Origin: Pycnococcus provasolii
Taxonomy: Eukaryota > Chlorophyta > Pseudoscourfieldiophyceae > Pseudoscourfieldiales > Pycnococcaceae
NCBI GenBank assembly: GCA_938743325.2
Contig: OW568874.1
Span: forward strand, 558,001-622,000
Direction of reading: 5' to 3'
Length of the DNA stretch: 64,000 nt
Part shown: one piece after another, positions 28,203 through 36,842 of the stretch
How the letters are laid out: each line of letters begins with the position of its first letter
How positions within the stretch are numbered: position 1 is the stretch's first letter
Position numbers and translations under genes: made by a program
The notes under the pieces: model-generated
What the model was told of the DNA's origin: nothing
The model's input: the letters and a program-made list of their open reading frames with translations, nothing else
Databases searched by the model: none

Positions 28203-29420
28203 GCCTGCCGCCACACGTGTCGACCAGACACAGTTTTCCAGGCACGGAAAGATGGGAAGACGTGTCCCAGAAAGAAGCAGAAGGTTTTTACTTTTTGGGA
28301 ACGCCGAACCGAACGGCCGAAGGAGAAGACTTATCCTCACCCCCCCCGGGGCCCTGGTGCCTGGGCTCGGCGGAACCGGACTTGCTAACCGGACTTGGGT
28401 TTTGGTTTCGTTTGGGGGTTGACACTTTCAAGGTTGGTATGTATGGTCGGGGACCTGGGTCGGGTTTATTGACTGCTTTTTCTTTTCCTCTTCAGGTCAT
28501 CAGGCGTCTTTACGATAGGTAGGATAGTCTACGGTAGTGTCACGCGCACGTTCCCGTTCCTCCCTTCCTCTTCTGATCATCTTGGGGTCTTTGGATAGCG
28601 CTAACTTCCCTTACATAGTCTACTGTAGTACGAGGTACTACTTTTCTCCTCGTGCTTCGTTGCCTTCCTTCGGTGCCACGCACCCATGACGTATCTTCTG
28701 ACCTACTCGGAGGAGGAGGAGCGCACCGCGTCTCTCGGTGCGCACTTTTTTCGGTTTTTTGACGACTTTTTTGAGGATTTTTTTCTCTTGGCTGCTTGGT
28801 GGTCCACCCCCTGGGGAAGAAAGCACGAGCCGAGTCGTGGAAAAAAGCATGAAAGAAAGGAAAGAAACGCGTGAGCACTCGTCGAAGGGCGCGTATCACC
28901 TTTACTTACAGGTAGAATTGAGCATTCGAGGCGAGGAGCTGACCGTCCTAGAGAAACCCTACTTGAAAGGAATCCGTCCAGAGCCTACCGGGTAGAGCAA
29001 CCTTTATGAGGGGTTGGTGACGACAGAAGAAAAGCACGCTCTTTCTGGGTCCATGTCGACCCAGACCAGACTTCCAGAAGGCATTTTAGTTCTATTTGTT
29101 TCCCTGAACCTTCAGGGGGCAGCCTTGGCCCCAGACACAGACAGATAAATGTGGGTCTGGGGGACAAGGATCTCTCACGAGGTCCACCCACCCACTTGGT
29201 CCGAGAAGCTTTGTTATCTCTCCCCCCTCCTCTCCTCTCCCCCTCCTCCCCCTTCTCTTCTCGACGCGTTCCCCTCCCCTGGCCCCTCGGACTCGGCTGG
29301 AAGCAGTTCCGACAGTCCCCCGGTGCTCGTACGCTCGCCAAACCACGTCAGTCGTCATTCCTTCCTCACAGCTCTGTGCCACTGCCTCTATCTCTCTTCT
29401 TCTTGTATACATATAATACC
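28203..29420. other. Divergent intergenic region, 1.2 kb
   Basis: I accept no gene here; the open frames are Arg/Pro/Ser-rich shadows. AACCGGACTTG is repeated in tandem with a 13-bp period (28374-28384 and 28387-28397). Two related stretches of the form GTCTTT..GATAG..TAGTCTAC.GTAG lie at about 28505-28535 and 28580-28630. A 70-nt C/T tract lies at about 29218-29290, and GTATACATATAATA sits directly before the ATG at 29421. Confidence 0.45.
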
Positions 29421-30539
29421 ATGGAGTCCAGTGCCTCGCCCTCCTGCAATGCCGCGTCCAACCCGCTCTGCGCAAACGGGTGTGGATTCTTCGGGTGCGT
29501 TCATTTTCGTTCATTTTTGGTCTTTGTTTTTTGTCTCGTGTGTCAGTGGCTTCTTGTTCAGTGGCTTCTTGTTCAGTGGCGTGGCTTCTTCTCGTCAGCG
29601 CCTTTGGTACTTTGGTGCCGAAGGAATGCCGAAGGAAACGGACACTCGAAGGGCTCACGTGAATAGATTGGTGGGTGGTGGTGGTGCGGGTTTTTGAACA
29701 CGAACCGAACGAGAACGAGGCTCGGCTCTCTCGGTTCGACGAAGAAGGCGCGCTGCTTGGTTTGGTTGTTCAACCAGCAGGAGGGAGGGGGGGAGAAGAG
29801 GGAACGTCACGCGCACACACACTCGAAGTCGCGTCGCGTCGCGTCTGTTCTGCAAACCAAAAGAAAAATAAAACGGAAGGATCGCTTGGCGTTAGCGATT
29901 TGGGCGATTTGGGCAAAAACCAAACCAAACCAAAACCAAAGCAGACACAAGACTCACGCCAACAACACTCCCCAACACACGAAAAAACAAACAAACAGAA
30001 ACGCATCCACAAAGGGCCTGTGCTCGAAATGCTACCGGGACTTCCAGGCTGCGGAAAATACCGCGGCGGCCGCGGCGGCAGCAGTCAACTCAACTGCCAC
30101 AGCCACAGTCGCGTCGCCCAAGGCTACCACGCCGCAAACAGCCGCTGAGTCGTCGCCAGCAGCAGCAGCTGCTGCTCCCGCTTCGCCGGCACCAGCACCG
30201 TCGCCAGCCGTCGCCGAAACAGCAGCGGCCATTTCCCCGCATTGCCCGCCATGTGCAGTCGTCGCGGACGAACAAATGACGGATGCCCCGGCGGAGAGTG
30301 CCGCGGCTGCCGCAGCTGCTGACGAGCTTCCACCTGTCCAAACGAACCACAATCGTTGCTTTACCTGCAACAAGAAAGTGGGGCTGCTTGGATTCAAGTG
30401 CCGGTGCAGTTACACGTTCTGCGCCTCGCACAGGCAGCCGGAGGAGCACACGTGCACGTTCGACTTCAAGGCGATGGGACGTGACCTGCTGGAGAAGAAC
30501 AACCCGTCCGTGGTTGCCGCTAAGGTTGACAAGATCTAG
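29421..30539 (+). CDS. A20/AN1 zinc-finger stress-associated protein, two exons
   Basis: Exon 1 is 29421-29494 and exon 2 is 29999-30539, with a phase-2 intron (donor GTGCGT, acceptor AAACAG). Spliced length is 204 residues. The splice falls inside the A20 finger and rebuilds it exactly: NPLCANGCGFFG from exon 1, then NASTKGLCSKCYRDF from exon 2, giving C-x3-C-x11-C-x2-C. A long Ala/Pro/Ser linker follows. The C-terminal AN1 finger has CFTCNKKVGLLGFKCRCSY, then TFCASHRQPEEHTC and FDFKAMGRD, with all zinc ligands present. Plant and algal proteins of this type (SAP family) bind ubiquitin through A20 and are induced by stress. The match of both fingers makes the intron call very firm. Confidence 0.93.
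29495..29998 (+). other. Intron of the A20/AN1 gene, rich in short tandem repeats
   Basis: A 504-nt GT-AG intron. It contains a 15-mer tandem repeat (CAGTGGCTTCTTGTT, about 29543-29580), GCGTC repeats near 29830, GCGATTTGG twice near 29895 and an (AAACC)n run at about 29920-29938. A candidate branch site GACTCAC is at 29951-29957. The 40 nt before the acceptor are A/C-rich and end ACAAACAAACAG; there is no pyrimidine tract. Confidence 0.85.
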
Positions 30540-30770
30540 ATGCAGATTTGGATGTCATCCGCCTATCCAGGAGAAGAACAAAAACTACTTTAGCAGCCAA
30601 AAAGCATAAAAAAAGTTGTTAAGTCGACGGATGGTGGGAGGATTTGGTGTTTTTCTTAAGATCACTCACTCAGTAATCAGAACGTGAGTCACTTTGTCCA
30701 GCGAAAGGTAAGTAGTTTTTTCTTCTTTTTCCAATATTGATACAAAAGCAAAACAAAAATGCAATCCACC
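30540..30770. other. Convergent intergenic region
   Basis: 230 nt of A/T-rich 3' flank between the A20/AN1 and kinase stop codons. It has AGCATAAAAAAAGTTG near 30601. No coding content. Confidence 0.5.
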
Positions 30771-32900
30771 TCACGACTTCCACCACTCCGTCGTTCCAGA
30801 CTTGCGCTGGCGCTTCGAATAAAATCCACCATGAAATCCGTCCATTTCACTGCCGCGCTTCTTGTTGTCTGTTGTCAGCGTCTCCTTTTTCTTTGATTTC
30901 CGTGATGGTGCCGGTGAAGCACCAGCACGAGCACCAGCATCACCATCCTCCTTCTGTTTGACCTCCTCCTCCTCCATCTTCTCCTCCTTCTCGCCGTCAT
31001 CATCATCATCGTCGTCGTCGTCGTCGTCGTCCAACATGGCGGCATTCTTCTTCAGCGATGGCTTCTTCAACTTCTTCAAAGGCGCCTCCTCCTCCTCCTC
31101 CTCCTCCTCAACCTCGTCTTCTTTTTTCAAGACGAGAGGAGGAAGCACAGGCGCAGGTGGCACAGGAACAGCCTCTCTCACCACCACCGGCTTCTGCATG
31201 CTCTCCTCCATCACACTCACAACCACGCCCAAGTCAACCATGCCTCTCAAAAAGCCATGGCTCGCCAGCTGGCCAAAGCTTGGCCTGTCATCTGGATGGA
31301 ATCTCAACATCCAGCAGATGGCATCCGCAGCCTGCGCATCCGTGGCAGACATGAGCTCACGGAACAGGCGCGTGTTGCGCCTAAATTTGCAAGCTGGCTC
31401 GGCATTCGCCATGTCGATGCCAGCATCACGCAGCCAGCCGAGTGCAGGCGTGGCAGCGTCATCGCCAAGCATCGATAGCGGAGGCGTTCCCTCGAGTACC
31501 TCGCACATGCGCTGCAGCAGCTGCGCGGGTGAGTACACCTCGAACAGAGGGCGGTGCAACGCGCACTCCGCAAGTACGCACCCAAGCGCCCAAATATCAA
31601 TGCGCTCGTCGAAGCCGTCCGCGCACTCCATGAGAACCTCTGGAGCGCGGTACGGCAGAGTGCCCACGTTGTGGCCGTGCTCAGCCGCAGTGGCGCGTCG
31701 GCCACCCTCCTTCTTGTCCACCGCGATTGCGTTGCCAAAGTCCACTAGCCGAACGGCAAGGCTTGGTGCGGTGCCCGACGACGCACCACCGCGGCTGGCA
31801 AGCGGGCGCGTGAGCAATATGTTCTCAGGCTTCAGGTCCGCGTGAGCCACCCCACGGCGGTGCATCGCGGCGAGCGCGGAGACGAGCTGCACGGCGAGCT
31901 TGCGCACGCCCACAGCACGCGCCTCCCGAGTGTGCGCGGCACTGTCCGCGATGTACTCGAGCAGCGTGCCCCCATGACACCTGTCGACTACCAGACAAGC
32001 GTGGCCGTGGAAGCTGAACGCGTTCAGGAGGCGCGCGCACGCGCCTCCAGCGTGTGCCGCCGTCATGCACGCGTTGGGCTCGAACACCGTGCCGCCAAAC
32101 GTCTGCAGGTACCGCATGACGCGCACCTCGTGTTTCGCGCAGCTCGTGTACCGTCGGTTGATTATTTTGACCACCACCGTGCTCGTCCTTGCACCCTGCG
32201 GCTGGAACGTGTCGTCGCAGAGAACGACATCCGCGGTGGCGCCAGAGCCTATCGTGCACACGTATCTGTACCTCCCCGCAAGCAGCGGCAGGTGAGCGCC
32301 CACGTCGAGCCGACCGTCCGCGAGAGTGCGCACAACCTTTGCGGATGCGGATGCTGCAGCATTAGACTTGGCTGCACCTGCTGCCGCCGCCGCCGGCGCC
32401 GTGGCTTTGTTCTTGCTGTTACCTATTGATGCCGACGCGGACACCTCACGGCTCGTGTGCGTGTGTTTGACGATGACGGGTGATTTGGCCAACACGGCTG
32501 ACCCCACGGCTGCTGGATTTGACGTCAGCGGAGGAGTCGTCTGATGAGAAGAGAGCGAGTGTGCGCAGGCACTGTCGTTTTGCGATGCGATGGAGGCGTG
32601 TAGACTTTTGAGTCCCGCTGACGCTCTGATGGCTAAGTTGCACGGCACACTGGACAGGAGAGGTTTCGGCGTGAGTCTCAGGTGCGTAGGTGCGACGTAG
32701 GGGACGAACACGCCGTTGTTTTTGCTGTCGTCGTTGTTGTTGTTGTTGTTGTTTGTATTTTTCGACGGCGTGTTGTTTTCGCCTTGGCCTTGTGCCGTGT
32801 GTTCGACATCGTCGTCGACATCGACACGCTCTCGCCCCTGTGCGGCGTCGTGTTCGTCCCCGCATGGGGCGGCGCCATGGGTGGCAATTTGCGGCGCCAT
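30771..32900 (-). CDS. DYRK-like serine/threonine protein kinase
   Basis: 709 residues, one exon, ATG at 32900 in GGCGCCATGG context. About 200 N-terminal residues are low complexity (Asn and Ala runs). The kinase domain spans residues about 210-556: Gly loop IGSGATADVVL, VAIK-type lysine in VVVKIIN, catalytic loop HADLKPENILL (residue about 353), DFGNA, and GTLPYRAPEVLM in the activation segment. HxDLKPENILL, with no Arg in the HRD position, and YRAPEV resemble the CMGC/DYRK group. The usual second activation-loop Tyr of DYRKs (Y-x-Y) is absent, so this may be a related but separate type. The tail has long acidic runs (12 Asp) and basic clusters such as KKRGS and SKRQRKS, suggesting nuclear location. 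Converges on the A20/AN1 gene. Confidence 0.85.
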   Translation of the reverse strand: MAPQIATHGAAPCGDEHDAAQGRERVDVDDDVEHTAQGQGENNTPSKNTNNNNNNNDDSKNNGVFVPYVAPTHLRLTPKPLLSSVPCNLAIRASAGLKSLHASIASQNDSACAHSLSSHQTTPPLTSNPAAVGSAVLAKSPVIVKHTHTSREVSASASIGNSKNKATAPAAAAAGAAKSNAAASASAKVVRTLADGRLDVGAHLPLLAGRYRYVCTIGSGATADVVLCDDTFQPQGARTSTVVVKIINRRYTSCAKHEVRVMRYLQTFGGTVFEPNACMTAAHAGGACARLLNAFSFHGHACLVVDRCHGGTLLEYIADSAAHTREARAVGVRKLAVQLVSALAAMHRRGVAHADLKPENILLTRPLASRGGASSGTAPSLAVRLVDFGNAIAVDKKEGGRRATAAEHGHNVGTLPYRAPEVLMECADGFDERIDIWALGCVLAECALHRPLFEVYSPAQLLQRMCEVLEGTPPLSMLGDDAATPALGWLRDAGIDMANAEPACKFRRNTRLFRELMSATDAQAADAICWMLRFHPDDRPSFGQLASHGFLRGMVDLGVVVSVMEESMQKPVVVREAVPVPPAPVLPPLVLKKEDEVEEEEEEEEAPLKKLKKPSLKKNAAMLDDDDDDDDDDDDGEKEEKMEEEEVKQKEDGDAGARAGASPAPSRKSKKKETLTTDNKKRGSEMDGFHGGFYSKRQRKSGTTEWWKS

Positions 32901-32970
32901 GGAAGTGTGGGAAACTCCGGGCGGAGGGGACGGAATTCCGGCGGGAAAGGAAACGAGGTCTACCGCATGC

Positions 32971-32998
32971 GGTTAGGGGTTAGGGTTAGGGTTAGGGC
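32971..32998 (-). repeat. Interstitial telomere-like array (TTAGGG on plus strand)
   Basis: GGTTAGGGG followed by three TTAGGG units. It lies about 70-100 nt upstream of the kinase ATG. On the kinase sense strand it reads CCCTAA. Confidence 0.85.
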
Positions 32999-33226
32999 TA
33001 CGACCGTCTTTCCGCACCATGGGCAGATGGGGGCGACTGTGTGGAAACTGTCCTCTCATGATGGAGGGAGGGTCGACTCCATCTCATCTTCGTTTCATCT
33101 CAGCTTGTCGTGCACTGTATGTACATGTACGGCACTTTAGCCGCTTTATGTATTGCTTTATGTTATCTTATGGTTACACCAACCAACATACAGTAGATAG
33201 AAGAGAGGAGGCTCCGTCTCGAACAT

Positions 33227-33538
33227 CTACTTGGGGTTACGCAGAACCAACACGACCGTGTCCCCCCGCAAAAACATCTTCGCGATATACCGGTCCTTAT
33301 GTGTCGTCTGCTTGGTTTTCGGATTCGTCTCCGTCCACATTTCACGGACGTTCTCAAGCACCATGTTGAAGTGTCGGTCGAACGCCTTGACGCGCCCTAG
33401 GAGCTTTTTATTGTTTCGCAGGCTGATGAGGACTTGCGACGACGACTTCACGGACGACGTGAGCACGGACAGCGGTCCGTCTGCGAACTCCGCGGAGGCT
33501 CCTCCTGCGTCCGCCACTGCCATATCAGCATCGGGCAT
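33227..33538 (-). CDS. SNRPD2: Small nuclear ribonucleoprotein Sm-D2
   Basis: 103 residues, one exon, ATG at 33538. After 20 variable residues the sequence is textbook Sm-D2: [40 protein letters not shown] (Sm1 motif with the D2-type KAFDRH-NMVLENV), a short insert, then [20 protein letters not shown] (Sm2 motif). Sm-D2 is one of the seven ring proteins on U1, U2, U4 and U5 snRNAs and is needed for splicing. This fits the three introns found in the window. It is divergent to the COMMD gene, sharing a 430-nt upstream region. Confidence 0.97.
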   Translation of the reverse strand: MPDADMAVADAGGASAEFADGPLSVLTSSVKSSSQVLISLRNNKKLLGRVKAFDRHFNMVLENVREMWTETNPKTKQTTHKDRYIAKMFLRGDTVVLVLRNPK

Positions 33539-33583
33539 AGTACTAACAAGGTTTTGTACTTTGTACTTTACTTTACGAGGAGC

Positions 33584-33597
33584 TTATATTATATAAG
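33584..33597 (-). promoter_or_regulatory. TATA element of Sm-D2
   Basis: On the minus strand it reads ACTTATATAATATAAG. It sits about 46-60 nt before the ATG at 33538, a distance like that of the COMMD TATA box. Confidence 0.6.
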
Positions 33598-33731
33598 TGA
33601 GGCTGCGTACCACGCGTGCGTGTGCGTGCACGGAAGAGAATGAACCGAAGAGCGCCGCCGCCTCGCAAAACGAAAGGGGCCGGGGCTCACCGGGGAAGTT
33701 CAGCTGGGGAATCCACTGGAGGAGGATTTCC

Positions 33732-33745
33732 TGACCCATGGGTCA
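33732..33745. promoter_or_regulatory. Perfect 14-bp palindrome in the divergent promoter
   Basis: TGACCCATGGGTCA is its own reverse complement. It could bind a dimeric factor. It lies 7 bp from the telomere-like array. Confidence 0.5.
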
Positions 33746-33752
33746 TCCTGGG

Positions 33753-33796
33753 TTTTAGGGTTTAGGGTTTAGGGTTAGGGTTAGGGTTAGGGTTAG
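33753..33796. repeat. Mixed TTTAGGG/TTAGGG array
   Basis: One TTTTAGGG, two TTTAGGG, then three TTAGGG and a partial unit, in plus-strand order. It holds both plant-type and animal-type telomere units in one short array. It lies about 170 nt before the COMMD ATG and about 215 nt before the Sm-D2 ATG. Confidence 0.85.
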
Positions 33797-33812
33797 CACT
33801 CTTCCCCAGGCT

Positions 33813-33824
33813 GCCCTGCAGGGC
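33813..33824. promoter_or_regulatory. Perfect 12-bp palindrome
   Basis: GCCCTGCAGGGC, a second self-complementary site in the same divergent promoter, 16 bp past the telomere-like array. Confidence 0.4.
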
Positions 33825-33903
33825 TCCTCTTGCTACCTTTAACGATTTTGGTAAGGTTGGGTGGTAACGCCCTTAAGGTTTTGCTCGGTCGCTTGTTGCC
33901 TTG

Positions 33904-33911
33904 TATAAATA
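33904..33911 (+). promoter_or_regulatory. TATA box of the COMMD gene
   Basis: TATAAATA lies 57-64 nt before the ATG at 33968. It is followed by a leader rich in A/T. The form is identical to the TATA box at 6697. Confidence 0.6.
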
Positions 33912-33967
33912 CAGTACAAGTTGCACGATATAATATACCCGGTGGAATATAGTTTTTAGCGTCAGTC

Positions 33968-34567
33968 ATGTCGCACAGTAGTGGCGACTCCATCGCCTCG
34001 TCGCTGAAAGAACTGGTGGGGAAGTCGTCAAAAAATTCAGACCTCGACGTCGTCGTGTCGCAAATCAGCAACGCACTCGTCTTAAACGCCGAGCCGTCCT
34101 CCTCGGCGGACAAGTCGGCACAAGCGGCACTCGCGGCAGCCTTGACGTCTCTCGCACAGCAACCTCCTTTGAACTCGCAGGAAAGCGTAACAACTTTCCT
34201 CACGGACACATTCAACGTCGACGCAGCTGTCGCTCACGCGCTCGCGACCCCTCTCTCAAAACATGCCGCGGATGTCAAAGGCGCGCTGGCGGCGCACGAC
34301 AGCTTTGGAACCTTGCCTAAGCTCAAGGGTGTGCAGTGGAGAATGAGGCAGAGAGCAAGCGGTTCTGCTGGAGGAACGCGAAGTTCGCCAGACGCACCGC
34401 CGCCGCCGCCCGTCTACGACGTCACGTGGCACATCGCGCCGAGCGCCGCGCAGGCGGCAAACGGGGACGCAGCCACGCGACGCGTCGCGCTCGAGCTTAC
34501 CGTGGAGGAAATGACGCAGCTTGCGGCTCAGCTGCGAGCCGCCGCGCGAGCCGCACAGGCGGTGTAG
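33968..34567 (+). CDS. COMM-domain protein
   Basis: 199 residues, one exon. The N-terminal 115 residues are helical and Ala/Ser-rich, as in COMMD proteins. The COMM domain occupies residues about 115-198: KLKGVQWRMRQR, an inserted Gly/Ser/Pro loop of about 20 residues, YDVTWHIAPS, then RRVALELTVEEMTQLAAQLR with the final LRAAARAAQA helix. The family pattern L-x-W-x-x-x-x...V-x-L-x-L-x-x-E-E-L-x-x-L-x-x-x-L is visible. COMMD proteins form the Commander complex that recycles membrane cargo from endosomes. Which of the ten human paralogues it matches is not clear. It converges on the SET gene with only 40 nt between stops. Confidence 0.82.
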   Translation: MSHSSGDSIASSLKELVGKSSKNSDLDVVVSQISNALVLNAEPSSSADKSAQAALAAALTSLAQQPPLNSQESVTTFLTDTFNVDAAVAHALATPLSKHAADVKGALAAHDSFGTLPKLKGVQWRMRQRASGSAGGTRSSPDAPPPPPVYDVTWHIAPSAAQAANGDAATRRVALELTVEEMTQLAAQLRAAARAAQAV

Positions 34568-34607
34568 TAGTATGACATGAAATTATTATATTTATTGATA
34601 CAACAAA

Positions 34608-35972
34608 TTACATGGGGGCCTCCGACACTTCTTCCTCGACCACCTTGCTGTACCACGGTGGAAGCTCGTACTCGTCATCCATCCGGTAGTCAAAGAAGAG
34701 CTCCTCGCCGTCACGCAGGTCGCGCGATGCTACCAGCACCGCGAGAGGGAGCGCAACGTCCGGCTCGTAGCTGCCTTCGCTGTCCAGGTTTGCGTCGCAA
34801 TACGTGGTGGGAATCATGTTGCGCAGCCGATATGGCACCGTTGGTGGCTCGTAGAGTCGTAGGTACTTGTGCAGACGTTCGGGAAGCAGTGCGTGCATCA
34901 AGCGCGCCACCTCACCCTCATGATCACCCAACGCCAGCATAACCTCTGGATGAGGTGTGACGCCCGAGCGGCTTGCGGCGGAGGCTTGGACAAGCTCCTG
35001 GAAGCGGACTTGCGTGTGACAAAGAACCGCGTTGGGCGCAGTGCCAGCCGGAGGGTGATTGGCGAAGTGCGCGTACGCGAGCGCGCTCACGGGGTTCACG
35101 TCGAGGGCGCCCTCCGTGTTGTCGAGGCTCTGGCTGCTGCTTCCCCTTCGGTGGAACGACGGCCACCGAATGCACGTGTGCAGCTCGTTGTTCTCGGTGA
35201 CGAATGCCCACGCATGAGGCGTCGCAGCACTCTTCGTGGTTGCCATCTGCAGCGCGAGGAACGGCCGCGCGTCCGTGATGGTTCCGTCAAAGGCTGAGAC
35301 GAGGTACTCGTTGTCCTCGAACCCGTCATCGCGAGCGCTCTGTAGCACACTCTGGAGCGACAGCACACGCTCGAGCAAGTACACGACGCCGGGGTACAGC
35401 GCAAGCACGGCGCCCTGCTTGACGTCGCCGCCGTTGAGGAAGAGTCCACGTCCAGCCCCAGGTACGGTGCTCATCTTGGCGACGACGTTGTACCCGAGAG
35501 CGCGCGCCATGGCTGATCTCTGCTGCATGAAAGGCTTTATTGTTCCCACATCGCACACGCCTGCCTGAAGTGTCGGCGCACTGGCGACGATCCCTCCGAC
35601 GCTTCCTGGCGCCGCGCGCAGTTCCGCGTCAAGTTTCTTGACTGTTTCGCTGACAGCGTCGTTGACAAGTATGGAGTGTATTCTTTCCGACACTTGAGGT
35701 TGAGCTAACGACACGAACGCGTCGACGTCATCATGCACGTTTTCTCTGTTGGTTGACTGCGCGAGAAGTTTGATGTCACGAGAGACGTCGCGTGCTCGCC
35801 TTGCTGCGCGTTCGGGGTTCGAGTGAGCGGAGAGTTCTGCGGCGCTGACGTACTTTTCCGACAGGGATGGTATGATTTCTCGCATCGGCACGTCGTCTAG
35901 GAGGTACTTGGAGACTTGCGGGAGCAGACGCCGCATGAGGGACTCAAGGCCGGAGCGCGAGTAGCCCGCCAT
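34608..35972 (-). CDS. SETD9-like SET-domain protein (putative lysine methyltransferase)
   Basis: 454 residues from the ATG at 35972 (the frame is open upstream with only TTG). The N-terminal third is helical. The SET-type core starts near residue 165: RALGYNVVAKMSTVPGAGRG, then LFLNGGDVKQGAVLALYPGV, later ALAYAHFANHPPAG and PNAVLCHTQVRFQE, and near the end LVASRDLRDGEELFFDYRM. This order (GFSV-x(n)-GKGVF, G-x-V-x-x-MYPG-x-VY, VGQYVNN, VALRDI-x-GEELF-x-NY) matches SETD9. The usual N-H-S/C-C motif reads FANHP, a variation also seen in SETD9. Substrate unknown. It shares its 5' side with a variant telomere-like array. Confidence 0.8.
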   Translation of the reverse strand: MAGYSRSGLESLMRRLLPQVSKYLLDDVPMREIIPSLSEKYVSAAELSAHSNPERAARRARDVSRDIKLLAQSTNRENVHDDVDAFVSLAQPQVSERIHSILVNDAVSETVKKLDAELRAAPGSVGGIVASAPTLQAGVCDVGTIKPFMQQRSAMARALGYNVVAKMSTVPGAGRGLFLNGGDVKQGAVLALYPGVVYLLERVLSLQSVLQSARDDGFEDNEYLVSAFDGTITDARPFLALQMATTKSAATPHAWAFVTENNELHTCIRWPSFHRRGSSSQSLDNTEGALDVNPVSALAYAHFANHPPAGTAPNAVLCHTQVRFQELVQASAASRSGVTPHPEVMLALGDHEGEVARLMHALLPERLHKYLRLYEPPTVPYRLRNMIPTTYCDANLDSEGSYEPDVALPLAVLVASRDLRDGEELFFDYRMDDEYELPPWYSKVVEEEVSEAPM

Positions 35973-36044
35973 AGTCTTCTTAGGATTACCCGGTTGGTGG
36001 TTCTTAGGATGGCTCGCGCATTCGTCCAACAAGGCTCACTCACC

Positions 36045-36077
36045 TGAGGGAAGGGGAAGGGGAAGGGGAAGGGGGGT
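36045..36077. repeat. GGGAA-type hexanucleotide repeat
   Basis: Four copies of GGAAGGG(G)-type units (AAGGGG repeated) directly before the telomere-like array, about 75-105 nt upstream of the SET gene ATG. Confidence 0.75.
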
Positions 36078-36086
36078 GAGAGATCT

Positions 36087-36184
36087 AGCCCTAACCCTAA
36101 CCCTAACACCAACACCCTAACACCCTAACACCCTAACCCTAACACCCTAACACTCTAACACAGCCCTAACACCCTAACACCCTA
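36087..36184. repeat. Variant telomere-like array (CCCTAA / CACCCTAA)
   Basis: About 100 bp: three CCCTAA units, then mainly the 8-mer CACCCTAA mixed with CCCTAA and single-base variants (ACTCTAAC, CAGCCCTAA). It lies about 115-210 nt upstream of the SET gene ATG. Three GTAC(TT)ACACTCT repeats follow at about 36187-36226. The longest of the telomere-like arrays here. Confidence 0.85.
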
Positions 36185-36842
36185 TCGTACTTACACTCTG
36201 ATCGTACACTCTTGCTGTACACTCTACTAGTGTAGAATGATTTCGGGTTTTGTCTTTCGGGGTTCCTTGCACGGAGACCTTTTTTCCAAGGCCCGGAGCG
36301 GAGCCCCTACCTTGCCCGGCGCCTCGCTCCCTCGAGTAAAATCACCTCCCTCGAGTCCACAGGTCTCTCGAGTCTTCTCAAGACAGACGCCATCGCCAAC
36401 CCTGCTGATGATTCGCATGATCATGATGATTCCGTTGATTCGCATGGGTGATTCTCGGAGGATTCGGTGCAACATCGGTGCAACAGGTCGGTGCAACGCT
36501 ATTCTATAGACTAATAGAACCGTGATTTCAACGGCGGCGGCCGCCCGGGGGGGGATGGTAATTGGTAAAGTAACATGGAAAGGGAACGGATTAAGTTTAC
36601 CCGGGTAAATAAAGTGAAAAAAAATATATATTGTAAAAATGTGAAATAATGGTCGGGCCAGTAAGGTGGGATGTACACATATGTATGCCGCGGCTTACCC
36701 TGCCCTGACAAGTGACAGTCCGGCAAACGACCGGTACGGTACGGTACCACCTCCCGCGGGCACCCAGTACGGCACACCACTCTCTCAGGCTCGCACGTTG
36801 TCTCGGCGTGTCTCCTCGCACCTCGGGTGATTCGATTGTCAA
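36185..36842. other. Upstream region of the nucleotide cyclase gene
   Basis: About 650 nt with no accepted gene. It holds GTACACTCT repeats, a G run near 36547, an A/T-rich stretch AAAAAAAATATATATTG near 36616, and several GGTACGGTACGGTACC repeats near 36731-36750. Confidence 0.45.

Larger units (their letters stand above)
33539..33967. other. Shared divergent promoter region of Sm-D2 and COMMD genes
   Basis: 429 nt with TATA elements facing both ways (33584-33597 for Sm-D2, 33904-33911 for COMMD). Two perfect palindromes lie in it (33732-33745 and 33813-33824). Between them is a mixed telomere-like array (33753-33796). No gene seen. Confidence 0.65.

Noticed and set aside
28540-28899. Minus-strand open frame of 119 codons
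   Set aside because: It is Arg/Lys/Pro-rich, lies in a repeat-bearing flank, and shows no recognisable domain or splice context.
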